From an uncultured Pelagibacteraceae bacterium (GTDB lineage Bacteria; Pseudomonadota; Alphaproteobacteria; Pelagibacterales; Pelagibacteraceae), in contig CACIOV010000003.1 of NCBI GenBank assembly GCA_902588335.1, forward strand, positions 1 through 30,567: DNA of 30,567 nt, given 5' to 3'. Below, in pieces: positions 15,066 through 22,411 of the stretch; position 1 is the stretch's first letter, and every line of letters begins with the position of its first letter. Under the pieces are notes generated by a model that worked only from the letters and a program-made list of their open reading frames with translations, was not told where the DNA came from and did not search any database. A program made the position numbers and the translations under genes.

Positions 15066-15729
15066 TGTTTTTTTCCTTGTTATTGTTCTTATTTGAATTT
15101 TTTGAAAATATTTCTCCCTTATAAATCCAAACTTTAACGCCAATTATTCCATATGTTGTTAAAGCTTCGGACTCTGCATAATCAACATCAGCTCTAAATG
15201 TATGTAGTGGTACGCTACCTTCTCTCAGCCATTCCGTTCTAGCTATCTCATTTCCTGCTAATCTTCCTGCTAAACACACTCTAATGCCTTTAGCTCCCAA
15301 TCTTAAAGCTGACTGCATAGCTCTCTTCATAGTTTTTCTGAAAGCTATTCTTTTAACCAATTGTTGTGCTATATTTTCAGCTACTAAGTATGCATTAAGT
15401 TCAGGTTTCTTTACTTCTTTAATATTTAAACTTACATCTGTACTCGATATCTTTGACAGATTTTTTTTTATATTTTCTACATCAGAACCTTTTTTACCTA
15501 TAACAAAGCCAGGTCGTGATGTATAAATTGAAACAATACATTTTTTAGAAGTTCTCTCGATTATTACTTGGGAAACTCCTGAATTAACAACTTTCTTCTT
15601 TATGTATTCTCTTATTTTGTAATCCTCTATTAAAAATTTGCCATACTCTCGTTTTTTAGCAAACCAAATAGAATCCCATCCTCTGTTAATTCCTAATCTT
15701 AAGCTTATTGGATTAACTTTTTGACCCAT
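15037..15729 (-). CDS. rpsC: 30S ribosomal protein S3
   Basis: mRNA entry-channel protein of the small-subunit head. The 230 residues open with MGQKVNPISLRLGINRGWDS and hold the KH domain with SRPGFVIGKKGSDVE (GxxG loop, about 60-75), then the C-terminal S3 domain with RLAGNEIARTEWLREGSVPL, FRADVDYAESEALTTYG and IIGVKVWIYKGE. The last 20 residues are Asn/Lys-rich. Both ends overlap neighbours: 17 bp with rplV and 29 bp with rplP. Confidence 0.97.
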   Translation of the reverse strand: MGQKVNPISLRLGINRGWDSIWFAKKREYGKFLIEDYKIREYIKKKVVNSGVSQVIIERTSKKCIVSIYTSRPGFVIGKKGSDVENIKKNLSKISSTDVSLNIKEVKKPELNAYLVAENIAQQLVKRIAFRKTMKRAMQSALRLGAKGIRVCLAGRLAGNEIARTEWLREGSVPLHTFRADVDYAESEALTTYGIIGVKVWIYKGEIFSKNSNKNNNKEKNNVTTSKNKI

Positions 15730-16096
15730 GTAATTGTTCCTTTTTGTTAATATTTTCAGATAAAATAATTGTTAGATTGCTGTAGGGCTTTTTTATACCG
15801 CTGGCTCTACCTTTGGCTCTAGCTCGAAATCTTTTTAATACTATTGATTTTCCTACATAAGCTTCTTTGATATACAAGTTATCAATATCAAACTGATTAT
15901 TATTTTCTGCATTTGCTATAGCTGACTGTACTGTTTTTCTTATTTCCAGAGCAATTCTTTGTCTTGCAAAAGATAAATTTCTAATGGCCACATCAACTTT
16001 TTTACCTCGTATATTTTTTAATAGATTGTTTATTTTTCTAGTGCCAGATCTAACATTTCTATTAATTGCTTTAACAGTATTGCTATTTTTTTCCAT
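15713..16096 (-). CDS. rplV: 50S ribosomal protein L22
   Basis: Binds all 23S rRNA domains and its loop lines the exit tunnel. The 127 residues contain TRKINNLLKNIRGKKVDVAI, then LEIRKTVQSAIANAENN and the tunnel-loop and C-terminal block KEAYVGKSIVLKRFRARAKG, RASGIKKPYSNLTIILSE. The start follows from the conserved NRNVRSGTRKIN stretch near the N-terminus. It overlaps rpsS by 14 bp and rpsC by 17 bp, so the three reading frames are nested at their junctions. Confidence 0.96.
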   Translation of the reverse strand: MEKNSNTVKAINRNVRSGTRKINNLLKNIRGKKVDVAIRNLSFARQRIALEIRKTVQSAIANAENNNQFDIDNLYIKEAYVGKSIVLKRFRARAKGRASGIKKPYSNLTIILSENINKKEQLHGSKS

Positions 16097-16448
16097 CTTT
16101 TAATCCCTCTTTCGGTTTAGCTGTACTTGCAGCTGCAGGTGCAGTTTTAGTATCAGATGCAGCTTCAGCTTCCTGAGCAGCTTTTTTGTCAGCAGGAGTA
16201 TGACCTGAAAATTGCCTTGTAGGTGAAAATTCACCTAGTTTATGACCTACCATTTCTTCAGATATCTTAATTGGAATAAATTTCTTTCCATTGTGAATTA
16301 AAAAACTGACACCTATAAATTCTGGAATGATTGTTGATTTTCTTGACCACGTTTTTATTGGAGGCTTATTAGTTTGATTTTTTAAGCTCTCAACTTTCTT
16401 AATTAAACTTGGGTCTACAAAAGGGCCTTTCCAAACTGATCTTGACAT
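16083..16448 (-). CDS. rpsS: 30S ribosomal protein S19 with Ala-rich C-terminal extension
   Basis: Head protein that contacts S13 and the A-site region. The core is canonical: MSRSVWKGPFVDPSLIKKVE, TWSRKSTIIPEFIGVSFLIHN in pieces, and MVGHKLGEFSPTRQFSGH ending in ADKK at about residue 89. Normal S19 ends here at about 92 residues. This one continues for about 32 more, rich in Ala, Lys, Thr and Glu, probably disordered. A good Shine-Dalgarno, AGAGGT (16456-16461), lies seven bases before the ATG and overlaps the rplB stop. The extension runs into the first codons of rplV. Confidence 0.96.
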   Translation of the reverse strand: MSRSVWKGPFVDPSLIKKVESLKNQTNKPPIKTWSRKSTIIPEFIGVSFLIHNGKKFIPIKISEEMVGHKLGEFSPTRQFSGHTPADKKAAQEAEAASDTKTAPAAASTAKPKEGLKDGKK

Positions 16449-16453
16449 TACTA

Positions 16454-17281
16454 TTACCTCTTTTTCCTTCTTGATATTATGTATTTATTTGTCATTTTGT
16501 TTTTTCGAGTTTTTAAACCTTTGGCTGATTGTCCCCACGGTGATACAGGGCTTCTTCCTCCAGATGTTTTTCCTTCTCCCCCACCATGAGGATGGTCAAC
16601 AGGATTCATAGCCACTCCCCTTACTGATGGTCTTTTTCCTTTCCATCTGTTTCTCCCAGCTTTTCCAATTTTAATATTTTGATGATCACTATTAGATACG
16701 GATCCAATTGTTGCTCTAGCGGTATTGATAATTTTTCTTACTTCTCCAGAATTTAATTTTATAATACAATAATTATCATCTGTTCCAGAAATTTGCGCTG
16801 ATGCTCCAGCTGATCTAACTAATTTACCTCCAGAATTTGGAGATAATTCAATATTATGAATGTCTGTTCCAGCTGGAATATCAGATAATTGCATACAATT
16901 ACCTATTTTAATCTCTTTATTTCTGCCTGAAACTATTTCGTCACCAGTTTTAATATTTTTGGGAGCTAGTATGTAATTCATTAATCCATCTTCATATTTA
17001 ACTAAAGCTACATAAGCTGATCTATTAGGATCATATTCAATTCTTTCTATTTTGGCTTTGACATCATCTTTCTTTCTATGGAAATCAATAACACGATATT
17101 TATATTTGTGACCAGCGCCTCTACTTCTTGAAGTGATTCTTCCTAAATTATTTCGTCCACCCGTAGAATGTTTTGGAATTGTTAATGATTTAAGAGACCT
17201 TCCTTTCCATAATTTTTCTCGATTAATTAAAACAGTTCCTCGTGTAGATTTTGTATAAGATTTGAAAATTTTTAATGTCAT
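16454..17281 (-). CDS. rplB: 50S ribosomal protein L2
   Basis: Essential for subunit joining and peptidyl-transferase centre structure. The 275 residues include KSLTIPKHSTGGRNNLGRIT, YRVIDFHRKKDDV, IEYDPNRSAYVALVKYEDG, the conserved GRNRWKGKRPSVRGVAMNPV, DHPHGGGEGKTSGGRSPVSP with the functionally critical His in NPVDHPHGGGEG, and the basic C-terminus. Full length (about 275-280). CAGGAA within the end of rplW may act as a distant Shine-Dalgarno. Confidence 0.98.
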   Translation of the reverse strand: MTLKIFKSYTKSTRGTVLINREKLWKGRSLKSLTIPKHSTGGRNNLGRITSRSRGAGHKYKYRVIDFHRKKDDVKAKIERIEYDPNRSAYVALVKYEDGLMNYILAPKNIKTGDEIVSGRNKEIKIGNCMQLSDIPAGTDIHNIELSPNSGGKLVRSAGASAQISGTDDNYCIIKLNSGEVRKIINTARATIGSVSNSDHQNIKIGKAGRNRWKGKRPSVRGVAMNPVDHPHGGGEGKTSGGRSPVSPWGQSAKGLKTRKNKMTNKYIISRRKKR

Positions 17282-17285
17282 AAAA

Positions 17286-17579
17286 TTATATTCCTGTTGA
17301 TAGATCTATGCTTTGTCCTTTTTTAAGAGTGACAATAGCTTTTTTAGATCCTGGTTTAAAAGTTTTTTTATTCTTAACAATTTTGGTCTTACCTCTTAAG
17401 TTTATTGTATTAATTTTAATTACATTTACTTTAAAAATTTTCTCTATACTTTTCTTAATCGAATTTTTATTAGATCCTTTGTGAACTTTAAAAACTACTT
17501 TATTAAATTCAGAGAGTGATGTTGATTTCTCGGTTATATTAGGAGAAATTATTGTATCTAAATAATGAAATTTTTTCAT
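17286..17579 (-). CDS. rplW: 50S ribosomal protein L23
   Basis: Tunnel-exit protein that docks trigger factor and SRP. The 97 residues have DTIISPNITEKSTSLSEFNK, FKVHKGSNKNSIKKSIEKIF, FKVNVIKINTINLRGKTKIV and the C-terminal KKAIVTLKKGQSIDL. Length is normal. The start overlaps the rplD stop (ATGA, 4 bp), a coupling arrangement. Confidence 0.96.
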   Translation of the reverse strand: MKKFHYLDTIISPNITEKSTSLSEFNKVVFKVHKGSNKNSIKKSIEKIFKVNVIKINTINLRGKTKIVKNKKTFKPGSKKAIVTLKKGQSIDLSTGI

Positions 17580-18202
17580 TTTGTAATTCTTTCTTCGAAT
17601 GATTTAATAGATGATTTTGTAAAAATAACATTTTTGTATTTTAAGAGATCGTAAGCATTAGCACCTATCTGATCAATGATTTTTAAATTTGGGATATTTC
17701 TAGTCGATTTACTAATTTTTGAAATAGAATCTTTATCAGAAATTATTAAAGAATTTTTTAATTTATTCTTTGTTAAAAAATCATTAAATATTTTAGTTTT
17801 TTTAATTTCATTTTTAAAATCCTCAACAACAAACAACGATTTGACCTTATTTTTTTGAGACAAAATATGTAATAAACCAAGTTTTCTTATTTTTTTATTC
17901 ATCTTTTTTATCCTGTAAACTTTTCCTTTAGGTCCGTGAGCAACACCTCCACCAACAAATATTGGTGCTTTTCTACTGCTGTGTCTTGCTCCACCCGTAC
18001 CTTTTTGGGCATATATTTTTGCAGTAGATCCTGTAATTTCACTCCTTTGCTTTGTTTTTGCTGTTCTTGGTTTAAAATGATTCAGCTGCCAATCAATTAG
18101 TGACTGGATCATAAAATCATCAGGTTTTAATGAAAATATTTTATCTGATACATCAATATCATTAACGCTTTTACCTTCTATATTAATAACTTTTAATTTC
18201 AT
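17576..18202 (-). CDS. rplD: 50S ribosomal protein L4
   Basis: Tunnel protein; in E. coli it also autoregulates the S10 operon. The 208 residues show the loop region TAKTKQRSEITGSTAKIYAQ, KGTGGARHSSRKAPIFVGGG, AHGPKGKVYRIKKMNKKIRK and a C-terminal half with the conserved LKIIDQIGANAYDLLKY. The two halves match the globular domain and tunnel extension of L4. It is 2 bp after rplC and overlaps rplW by 4 bp. Confidence 0.97.
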   Translation of the reverse strand: MKLKVINIEGKSVNDIDVSDKIFSLKPDDFMIQSLIDWQLNHFKPRTAKTKQRSEITGSTAKIYAQKGTGGARHSSRKAPIFVGGGVAHGPKGKVYRIKKMNKKIRKLGLLHILSQKNKVKSLFVVEDFKNEIKKTKIFNDFLTKNKLKNSLIISDKDSISKISKSTRNIPNLKIIDQIGANAYDLLKYKNVIFTKSSIKSFEERITK

Positions 18203-18204
18203 GA

Positions 18205-18981
18205 CTATTTTTTTACCTCCTTTTTCTCTGGCTTTAATTCCGTTTGAGTTTTTGGAGATGTAGTTTTCGCCTTTTCTTTTTTTTTATTTGCTGGAGTTGA
18301 TATTTGACTTTGTGCTTTTTGAATTCTTTCTAAAGTAGTAGTTTTATTAATATTTTTTGTATTTCTTTTTATTAAAACTAATGAATTTTTTGATCCTGGA
18401 ATTGAGCCTTTGACAAAAATTAAATTATTTTCAAGATCGGATCTAATTATTTCAAGATTTTGAATTGTTCTTAATTTATCTCCCATGTGGCCAGCCATTT
18501 TTTTTCCTTTAAAAACTTTTCCTGGATCTTGATTCTGGCCAGTTGATCCATGTGCTCTGTGTGATACTGAAACACCATGAGACGCTCTAAGTCCAGAAAA
18601 ATTATGTCTTTTCATTGCACCAGCAAAACCCTTTCCAATTGTTTTTGACGTAACATCTACAAATTTATAATCTTTGAAAAGCTCTAATCCAACTTCATTT
18701 CCTTCTTTATATTCTGAAATATTATTTACCCTGAATTCTCTTAAAATTTTTTTTGGCTCTGTTGACTTTTTAGCAAAAACACCTTTCATTTGCTTTGTTA
18801 ATTTTGAAGTTTTTAGCTTTCCGAAACCAACTCTTATTGCGTCATAACCTCTTTTTTCTTTAGTAATAACATCAAGAATTCTGCCCTTTTCAATAGATAT
18901 CACAGTAACAGGTACCGAAATACCTGAATCAAAAAATTCTCTTGTCATTCCAATTTTTTTTCCTATTAAGCCTATACTCAT
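18205..18981 (-). CDS. rplC: 50S ribosomal protein L3 with Lys-rich C-terminal tail
   Basis: Assembly-initiator protein near the peptidyl-transferase centre. The core has SIGLIGKKIGMTREFFDSGI, TSKTIGKGFAGAMKRHNFSG, GVSVSHRAHGSTGQNQDPGK with the Gln that PrmB methylates in many bacteria, KGKKMAGHMGDKLRTIQNL and GSIPGSKNSLVLI, reaching about residue 208. Around 50 further residues, rich in Lys, Thr, Pro and Gln, form a likely disordered tail, so the total is 258 against about 205-240 in relatives. Confidence 0.97.
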   Translation of the reverse strand: MSIGLIGKKIGMTREFFDSGISVPVTVISIEKGRILDVITKEKRGYDAIRVGFGKLKTSKLTKQMKGVFAKKSTEPKKILREFRVNNISEYKEGNEVGLELFKDYKFVDVTSKTIGKGFAGAMKRHNFSGLRASHGVSVSHRAHGSTGQNQDPGKVFKGKKMAGHMGDKLRTIQNLEIIRSDLENNLIFVKGSIPGSKNSLVLIKRNTKNINKTTTLERIQKAQSQISTPANKKKEKAKTTSPKTQTELKPEKKEVKK

Positions 18982-18989
18982 ATATTTCT

Positions 18990-19298
18990 CTATAATTTTA
19001 TTTCTATATCCACTCCAGATGCCAAATCTAATTTCATAAGCGCCTCAACTGTTTGGGGTGTTGGCTCCAATATATCTATAAGTCTTTTGTGGGTTCTGGT
19101 TTCAAACTGCTCTCTACTTTTTTTATCAATATGGGGAGATCTTAAAACTGTAAAAACTTCTTTCTTAGTTGGTAGAGGTATTGGTCCCTTTACTTGAGCA
19201 CCTGTTCTTTTTGCAGTATTAACTATTTCTATAGTTGATAGATCAAGAATTTTATTATCGTATGCTCTAAGATGTATTCTAATATTTTGTTTATTCAT
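18990..19298 (-). CDS. rpsJ: 30S ribosomal protein S10
   Basis: Head protein, and as NusE a transcription antitermination factor with NusB. The 102 residues match end to end: MNKQNIRIHLRAYDNKILDL, STIEIVNTAKRTGAQVKGPI, PLPTKKEVFTVLRSPHIDKK and SREQFETRTHKRLIDI. It begins 4 bp after fusA; the tuf gene that often separates fusA and rpsJ is absent here. Confidence 0.98.
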   Translation of the reverse strand: MNKQNIRIHLRAYDNKILDLSTIEIVNTAKRTGAQVKGPIPLPTKKEVFTVLRSPHIDKKSREQFETRTHKRLIDILEPTPQTVEALMKLDLASGVDIEIKL

Positions 19299-19302
19299 AA
19301 AT

Positions 19303-21378
19303 TTATGCTAATTTTTTAGTTACTTCATCTTGAACATTTTGAGGCACTTTTTCATAATGATCAAAAAACATTGAATATGATGCTCTTCCTTGGGACATTG
19401 ATCTAAGATTATTAATATAACCAAACATATTTGCTAAAGGTACCATCGCACTTATTACGGTAGCATTACCCCTTTTGTCTGTTGTTGAAACTTGACCACG
19501 TCTACTATTTAAATCTCCTATAACATCTCCCATGTAATCTTCTGGGGTAACTACCTCTACTCTCATCATAGGTTCAAGAAGTTTAAGTGCCGCTTTAGTA
19601 CATGCTTCTTTAAAACAATATCTTGATGCAATTTCAAATGCTAAAACACTTGAGTCTACATCGTGGTGTAATCCATCTAGAATGGTAACTTTATAATCTA
19701 TTAAAGGAAATCCTGCTAAAATTCCACTATCGGCTACACTTTCAATTCCTTTTTCAACTCCTGGAATAAATTCTTTTGGAATAGCTCCTCCTTTAATTTT
19801 ATTTTCTACTTCTCTTCCTTTTCCTGGGGGTAGTGGTTCTACACTCAATTCAACTTTAGCAAACTGTCCTGCTCCACCACTTTGTTTTTTGTGTATATAC
19901 GTATTTTCTACCGATTTTAAAATTGTTTCTCTATAAGCAACTTGCGGAGCACCAATATTTGCCTCGACTTTGAATTCTCTTTTCATCCTATCAACTATAA
20001 TGTCCAAGTGTAGTTCACCCATACCTTTTATGATTGTTTGACCAGATTCCTCATCAGAAGTAACTCTGAATGAAGGATCTTCTCTGGCCAATCTCCCTAG
20101 AGCTTCACCCATTTTTTCTTGGTCTCCTTTAGTTTTTGGCTCAACAGCAATTTCAAGAACCGGATCTGGAAATTCCATAGGTTCTAAAATAATAGGTTTA
20201 TCTTCATCACATAATGTATGGCCTGTTATGGTGTATTTTAATCCAGCAAGTGCTACAATATCTCCAGTATTAGCCTCTTTAACATCCTCTCTGCTGTTAG
20301 CATGCATTAACAACATCCTACCAACTCTTTCTTCCTTATCTTTGGTTGTGTTATAGATCCCGGTAGAAGTTTTTAATGTACCTGAATAAATTCTTATAAA
20401 TGTCAATGTTCCAACAAATGGATCAGTAGCTACTTTAAATGCTAATGCTGAAAAAGGCTCTTTATCATCAAATTTTCTTTCTAATTCATCTTTAGAATTT
20501 GGTTCAGTTCCTTTAATTGATCCAATGTCTATTGGGCTTGGTAAAAAATCCACAACCGCATCTAATAAAGGTTGGACTCCTTTATTTTTAAATGCTGATC
20601 CAGTTAAAACAGGAACAAAATCAAACTTTAAGCAACCTTTTCTTACACAAGATATGAGATCATTTTCAGATATTTCTTTGCCATTTAAATAATCATCCAT
20701 TAACTTTTCATTTTGTTCTACTGCTGTTTCTATTAATTCTTTTCTATATTTCTCAGCTTGCTCCTTCAAATCTGCTGGTATTTCTACATATTCAAATTCT
20801 GCTCCCAGTTTTTCATCTTTCCATAAGACAGCTTTCATTTTGATTAAATCGACCACACCTCTTAGTGATGCCTCTATACCAACTGGAATTTGCATTACTA
20901 GAGGTTTTGCTCCAAGTCGATCTTTAATCATATCAACACACATAAAAAAATCTGCGCCGGTTCTATCCAATTTATTTACAAAGCAAACTCGTGGAACTTT
21001 ATATTTGTCAGCTTGTCTCCATACTGTTTCTGATTGTGGTTCTACTCCAGCCACTCCATCAAAAACGCATATCGCACCGTCTAAAACTTTTAGTGATCTT
21101 TCTACTTCAATAGTAAAATCAACATGCCCAGGTGTATCAATTATATTTACTCTGTGGTCTCTCCAAAAACATGTTGTGGCAGCTGACGTGATTGTAATAC
21201 CTCTTTCTTGTTCTTGCTCCATCCAATCCATTGTTGCTGCTCCATCATGAACTTCACCAATTTTATGACTTTTTCCTGTATAATATAAAATTCTTTCTGT
21301 GGTAGTAGTTTTTCCGGCATCAATGTGTGCCATAATTCCAATGTTTCTATATTTTTCTAATTTATGAGTTCTTGCCAT
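19303..21378 (-). CDS. fusA: translation elongation factor G
   Basis: GTPase that drives ribosomal translocation and, with RRF, recycling. From MARTHKLEKYRN it is 691 residues, the normal size. G motifs are AHIDAGKTTTTE (about 17-28), the switch region with DWMEQEQERGITITSAATTC, DTPGHVDF and NKLDRTGAD; domains II-V follow, with GMGELHLDIIVDRMKREFKV and RGQVSTTDKRGNA near the C-terminus. The ATG at 21376-21378 is chosen over a GTG three codons upstream because AGGTGG (21384-21389) lies five bases before it, overlapping the rpsG stop. Confidence 0.98.
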   Translation of the reverse strand: MARTHKLEKYRNIGIMAHIDAGKTTTTERILYYTGKSHKIGEVHDGAATMDWMEQEQERGITITSAATTCFWRDHRVNIIDTPGHVDFTIEVERSLKVLDGAICVFDGVAGVEPQSETVWRQADKYKVPRVCFVNKLDRTGADFFMCVDMIKDRLGAKPLVMQIPVGIEASLRGVVDLIKMKAVLWKDEKLGAEFEYVEIPADLKEQAEKYRKELIETAVEQNEKLMDDYLNGKEISENDLISCVRKGCLKFDFVPVLTGSAFKNKGVQPLLDAVVDFLPSPIDIGSIKGTEPNSKDELERKFDDKEPFSALAFKVATDPFVGTLTFIRIYSGTLKTSTGIYNTTKDKEERVGRMLLMHANSREDVKEANTGDIVALAGLKYTITGHTLCDEDKPIILEPMEFPDPVLEIAVEPKTKGDQEKMGEALGRLAREDPSFRVTSDEESGQTIIKGMGELHLDIIVDRMKREFKVEANIGAPQVAYRETILKSVENTYIHKKQSGGAGQFAKVELSVEPLPPGKGREVENKIKGGAIPKEFIPGVEKGIESVADSGILAGFPLIDYKVTILDGLHHDVDSSVLAFEIASRYCFKEACTKAALKLLEPMMRVEVVTPEDYMGDVIGDLNSRRGQVSTTDKRGNATVISAMVPLANMFGYINNLRSMSQGRASYSMFFDHYEKVPQNVQDEVTKKLA

Positions 21379-21380
21379 GG

Positions 21381-21851
21381 TTACCACCTGTAATGGGCAA
21401 AAGCTTTGTTTGACTCTGCCATTTTATGTGTATCTTCTCTTTTTTTAATAGCAGCACCTTTATTTTGTGATGCATCTATTAATTCATTAAGCAATTTATC
21501 AGACATAGTTTTGTTTTTTCTTTTTCTTGTAGCTTCTAAAAGCCATCGTAATGCTAAAGTTTGTGATCTTTTTGATTTTACTTCTTGAGGTACCTGGTAA
21601 GTGGCTCCACCAACTCTTCTAGATCTAACTTCTAAATTTGGACGTATGTTGTTTATTGCTTCATTAAATATTTTTATAGGGTCTTGGTTAGTTTTACTTT
21701 TTATTTTATCTAAAGCTTCATAAATAATTTTTTCTGATGTTGCTTTTTTTCCATCATACATAACGAAATTAATAAACTTACCCAAAACTAAAGATTTATA
21801 TTTTGGATCAGGGTAAAAAATTCGTTTTGGGGCCTGTTTTTTTCTAGACAT
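21381..21851 (-). CDS. rpsG: 30S ribosomal protein S7
   Basis: Primary binder of the 16S 3' major domain, and the str-operon repressor in E. coli. The ATG at 21849-21851 gives MSRKKQAPKRIFYPDPKYKS and 156 residues, the standard S7 length; an upstream in-frame start would add 19 residues that overlap rpsL and are not seen in the family. Conserved segments include KSKTNQDPIKIFNEAINNIR, RVGGATYQVPQEVKSKR, ALRWLLEATRKRKNKTM and KREDTHKMAESNKAFAHYRW. It is 4 bp after rpsL and 2 bp before fusA. Confidence 0.97.
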   Translation of the reverse strand: MSRKKQAPKRIFYPDPKYKSLVLGKFINFVMYDGKKATSEKIIYEALDKIKSKTNQDPIKIFNEAINNIRPNLEVRSRRVGGATYQVPQEVKSKRSQTLALRWLLEATRKRKNKTMSDKLLNELIDASQNKGAAIKKREDTHKMAESNKAFAHYRW

Positions 21852-21855
21852 AATG

Positions 21856-22227
21856 TTATTTTGGTTTTTTTGTTCCGTATTTTGATCTTTGTTGCTTCCT
21901 TGCTGCAACTCCTTGGGTATCTAAATTACCTCTTAGAATGTGATAACGTACACCCGGTAAATCTTTTACACGACCACCACGTATTAAAACTACCGAGTGC
22001 TCTTGTAAATTATGTCCCTCTCCAGGAATATAACAAGTAACTTCATGTCCATTGGATAATCTGACTCTAGCCACTTTTCTTAAAGCAGAATTAGGTTTTT
22101 TTGGTGTTGTTGTATAAACTTTTGTACATACACCTCTCTTTTGGGGTGATCTCTCTAGAGCAGGAACTTTACTTCTGAACTTTGGTTTAACTCTAGATCT
22201 TTTAATCAATTGATTAATAGTCGGCAT
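21856..22227 (-). CDS. rpsL: 30S ribosomal protein S12
   Basis: Decoding-centre protein that governs accuracy. The 123 residues are canonical: MPTINQLIKRSRVKPKFRSK, CTKVYTTTPKKPNSALRKVA, RVRLSNGHEVTCYIPGEGHN, GGRVKDLPGVRYHILRG and YGTKKPK. The lysines corresponding to the streptomycin-resistance positions (TTTPKKPNS and RVKDLPG) are wild type. It heads the str part of the cluster after the 184-bp rpoC-rpsL gap; no Shine-Dalgarno is visible on the coding strand before the ATG. Confidence 0.98.
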   Translation of the reverse strand: MPTINQLIKRSRVKPKFRSKVPALERSPQKRGVCTKVYTTTPKKPNSALRKVARVRLSNGHEVTCYIPGEGHNLQEHSVVLIRGGRVKDLPGVRYHILRGNLDTQGVAARKQQRSKYGTKKPK

Positions 22228-22344
22228 AATTTTTTTCTATTATTAATGGAGGAAAAAAGGCTTCTTAAATCTGAAAAATTTAAGACAAATTTAGTTAGTG
22301 TTTAAGGTTAATAGCACCTCACTTCCAACCATCAAAATTTCGCT

Positions 22345-22373
22345 AAACTACTAATTGAGATATAGAAAGTCAA
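22345..22373 (-). promoter_or_regulatory. candidate promoter of rpsL
   Basis: In the gap after rpoC, TTGACT (22368-22373) and TAGTTT (22345-22350) face rpsL with 17-bp spacing. The -35 is close to consensus, the -10 is poor. The -35 lies in the loop of the inverted repeat described next. The implied leader of rpsL is about 110 nt, much longer than elsewhere in the window. Confidence 0.4.
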
Positions 22374-22383
22374 CTCTCAATTA
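22352..22383. repeat. perfect 9-bp inverted repeat in the rpoC-rpsL gap
   Basis: TAATTGAGA (22352-22360) and TCTCAATTA (22375-22383) are separated by 14 bp. There is no T-run next to the stem on the minus strand, so it does not look like an intrinsic terminator of rpoC. It could be an operator, a transcript-processing hairpin, or chance. The rest of the 184-bp gap contains only a weaker 7-bp repeat CTTAAAT/ATTTAAG (22264-22284). Confidence 0.45.
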
Positions 22384-22411
22384 AGTGATTTTATATTAAA
22401 ATAGAGGCTTT

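Noticed and set aside
15066..15143. Longer L16 starting 26 codons upstream
   Set aside because: The family begins at MLQPARTKYRK; the added residues have no counterpart and would deepen the overlap with rpsC.
21852..21908. 19-residue N-terminal extension of S7
   Set aside because: It overlaps rpsL and does not resemble S7; the internal ATG gives the standard 156 residues.
22241..22255. Purine-rich GGAGG on the plus strand before rpsL
   Set aside because: It is on the strand opposite to rpsL, so it cannot be its ribosome binding site, and no plus-strand gene follows.
22264..22284. Intrinsic terminator of the rpoBC transcript
   Set aside because: The stem has only seven A/T-rich pairs, and the T-run begins five bases after it; it is also over 100 bases beyond rpoC. 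It is too weak to call.
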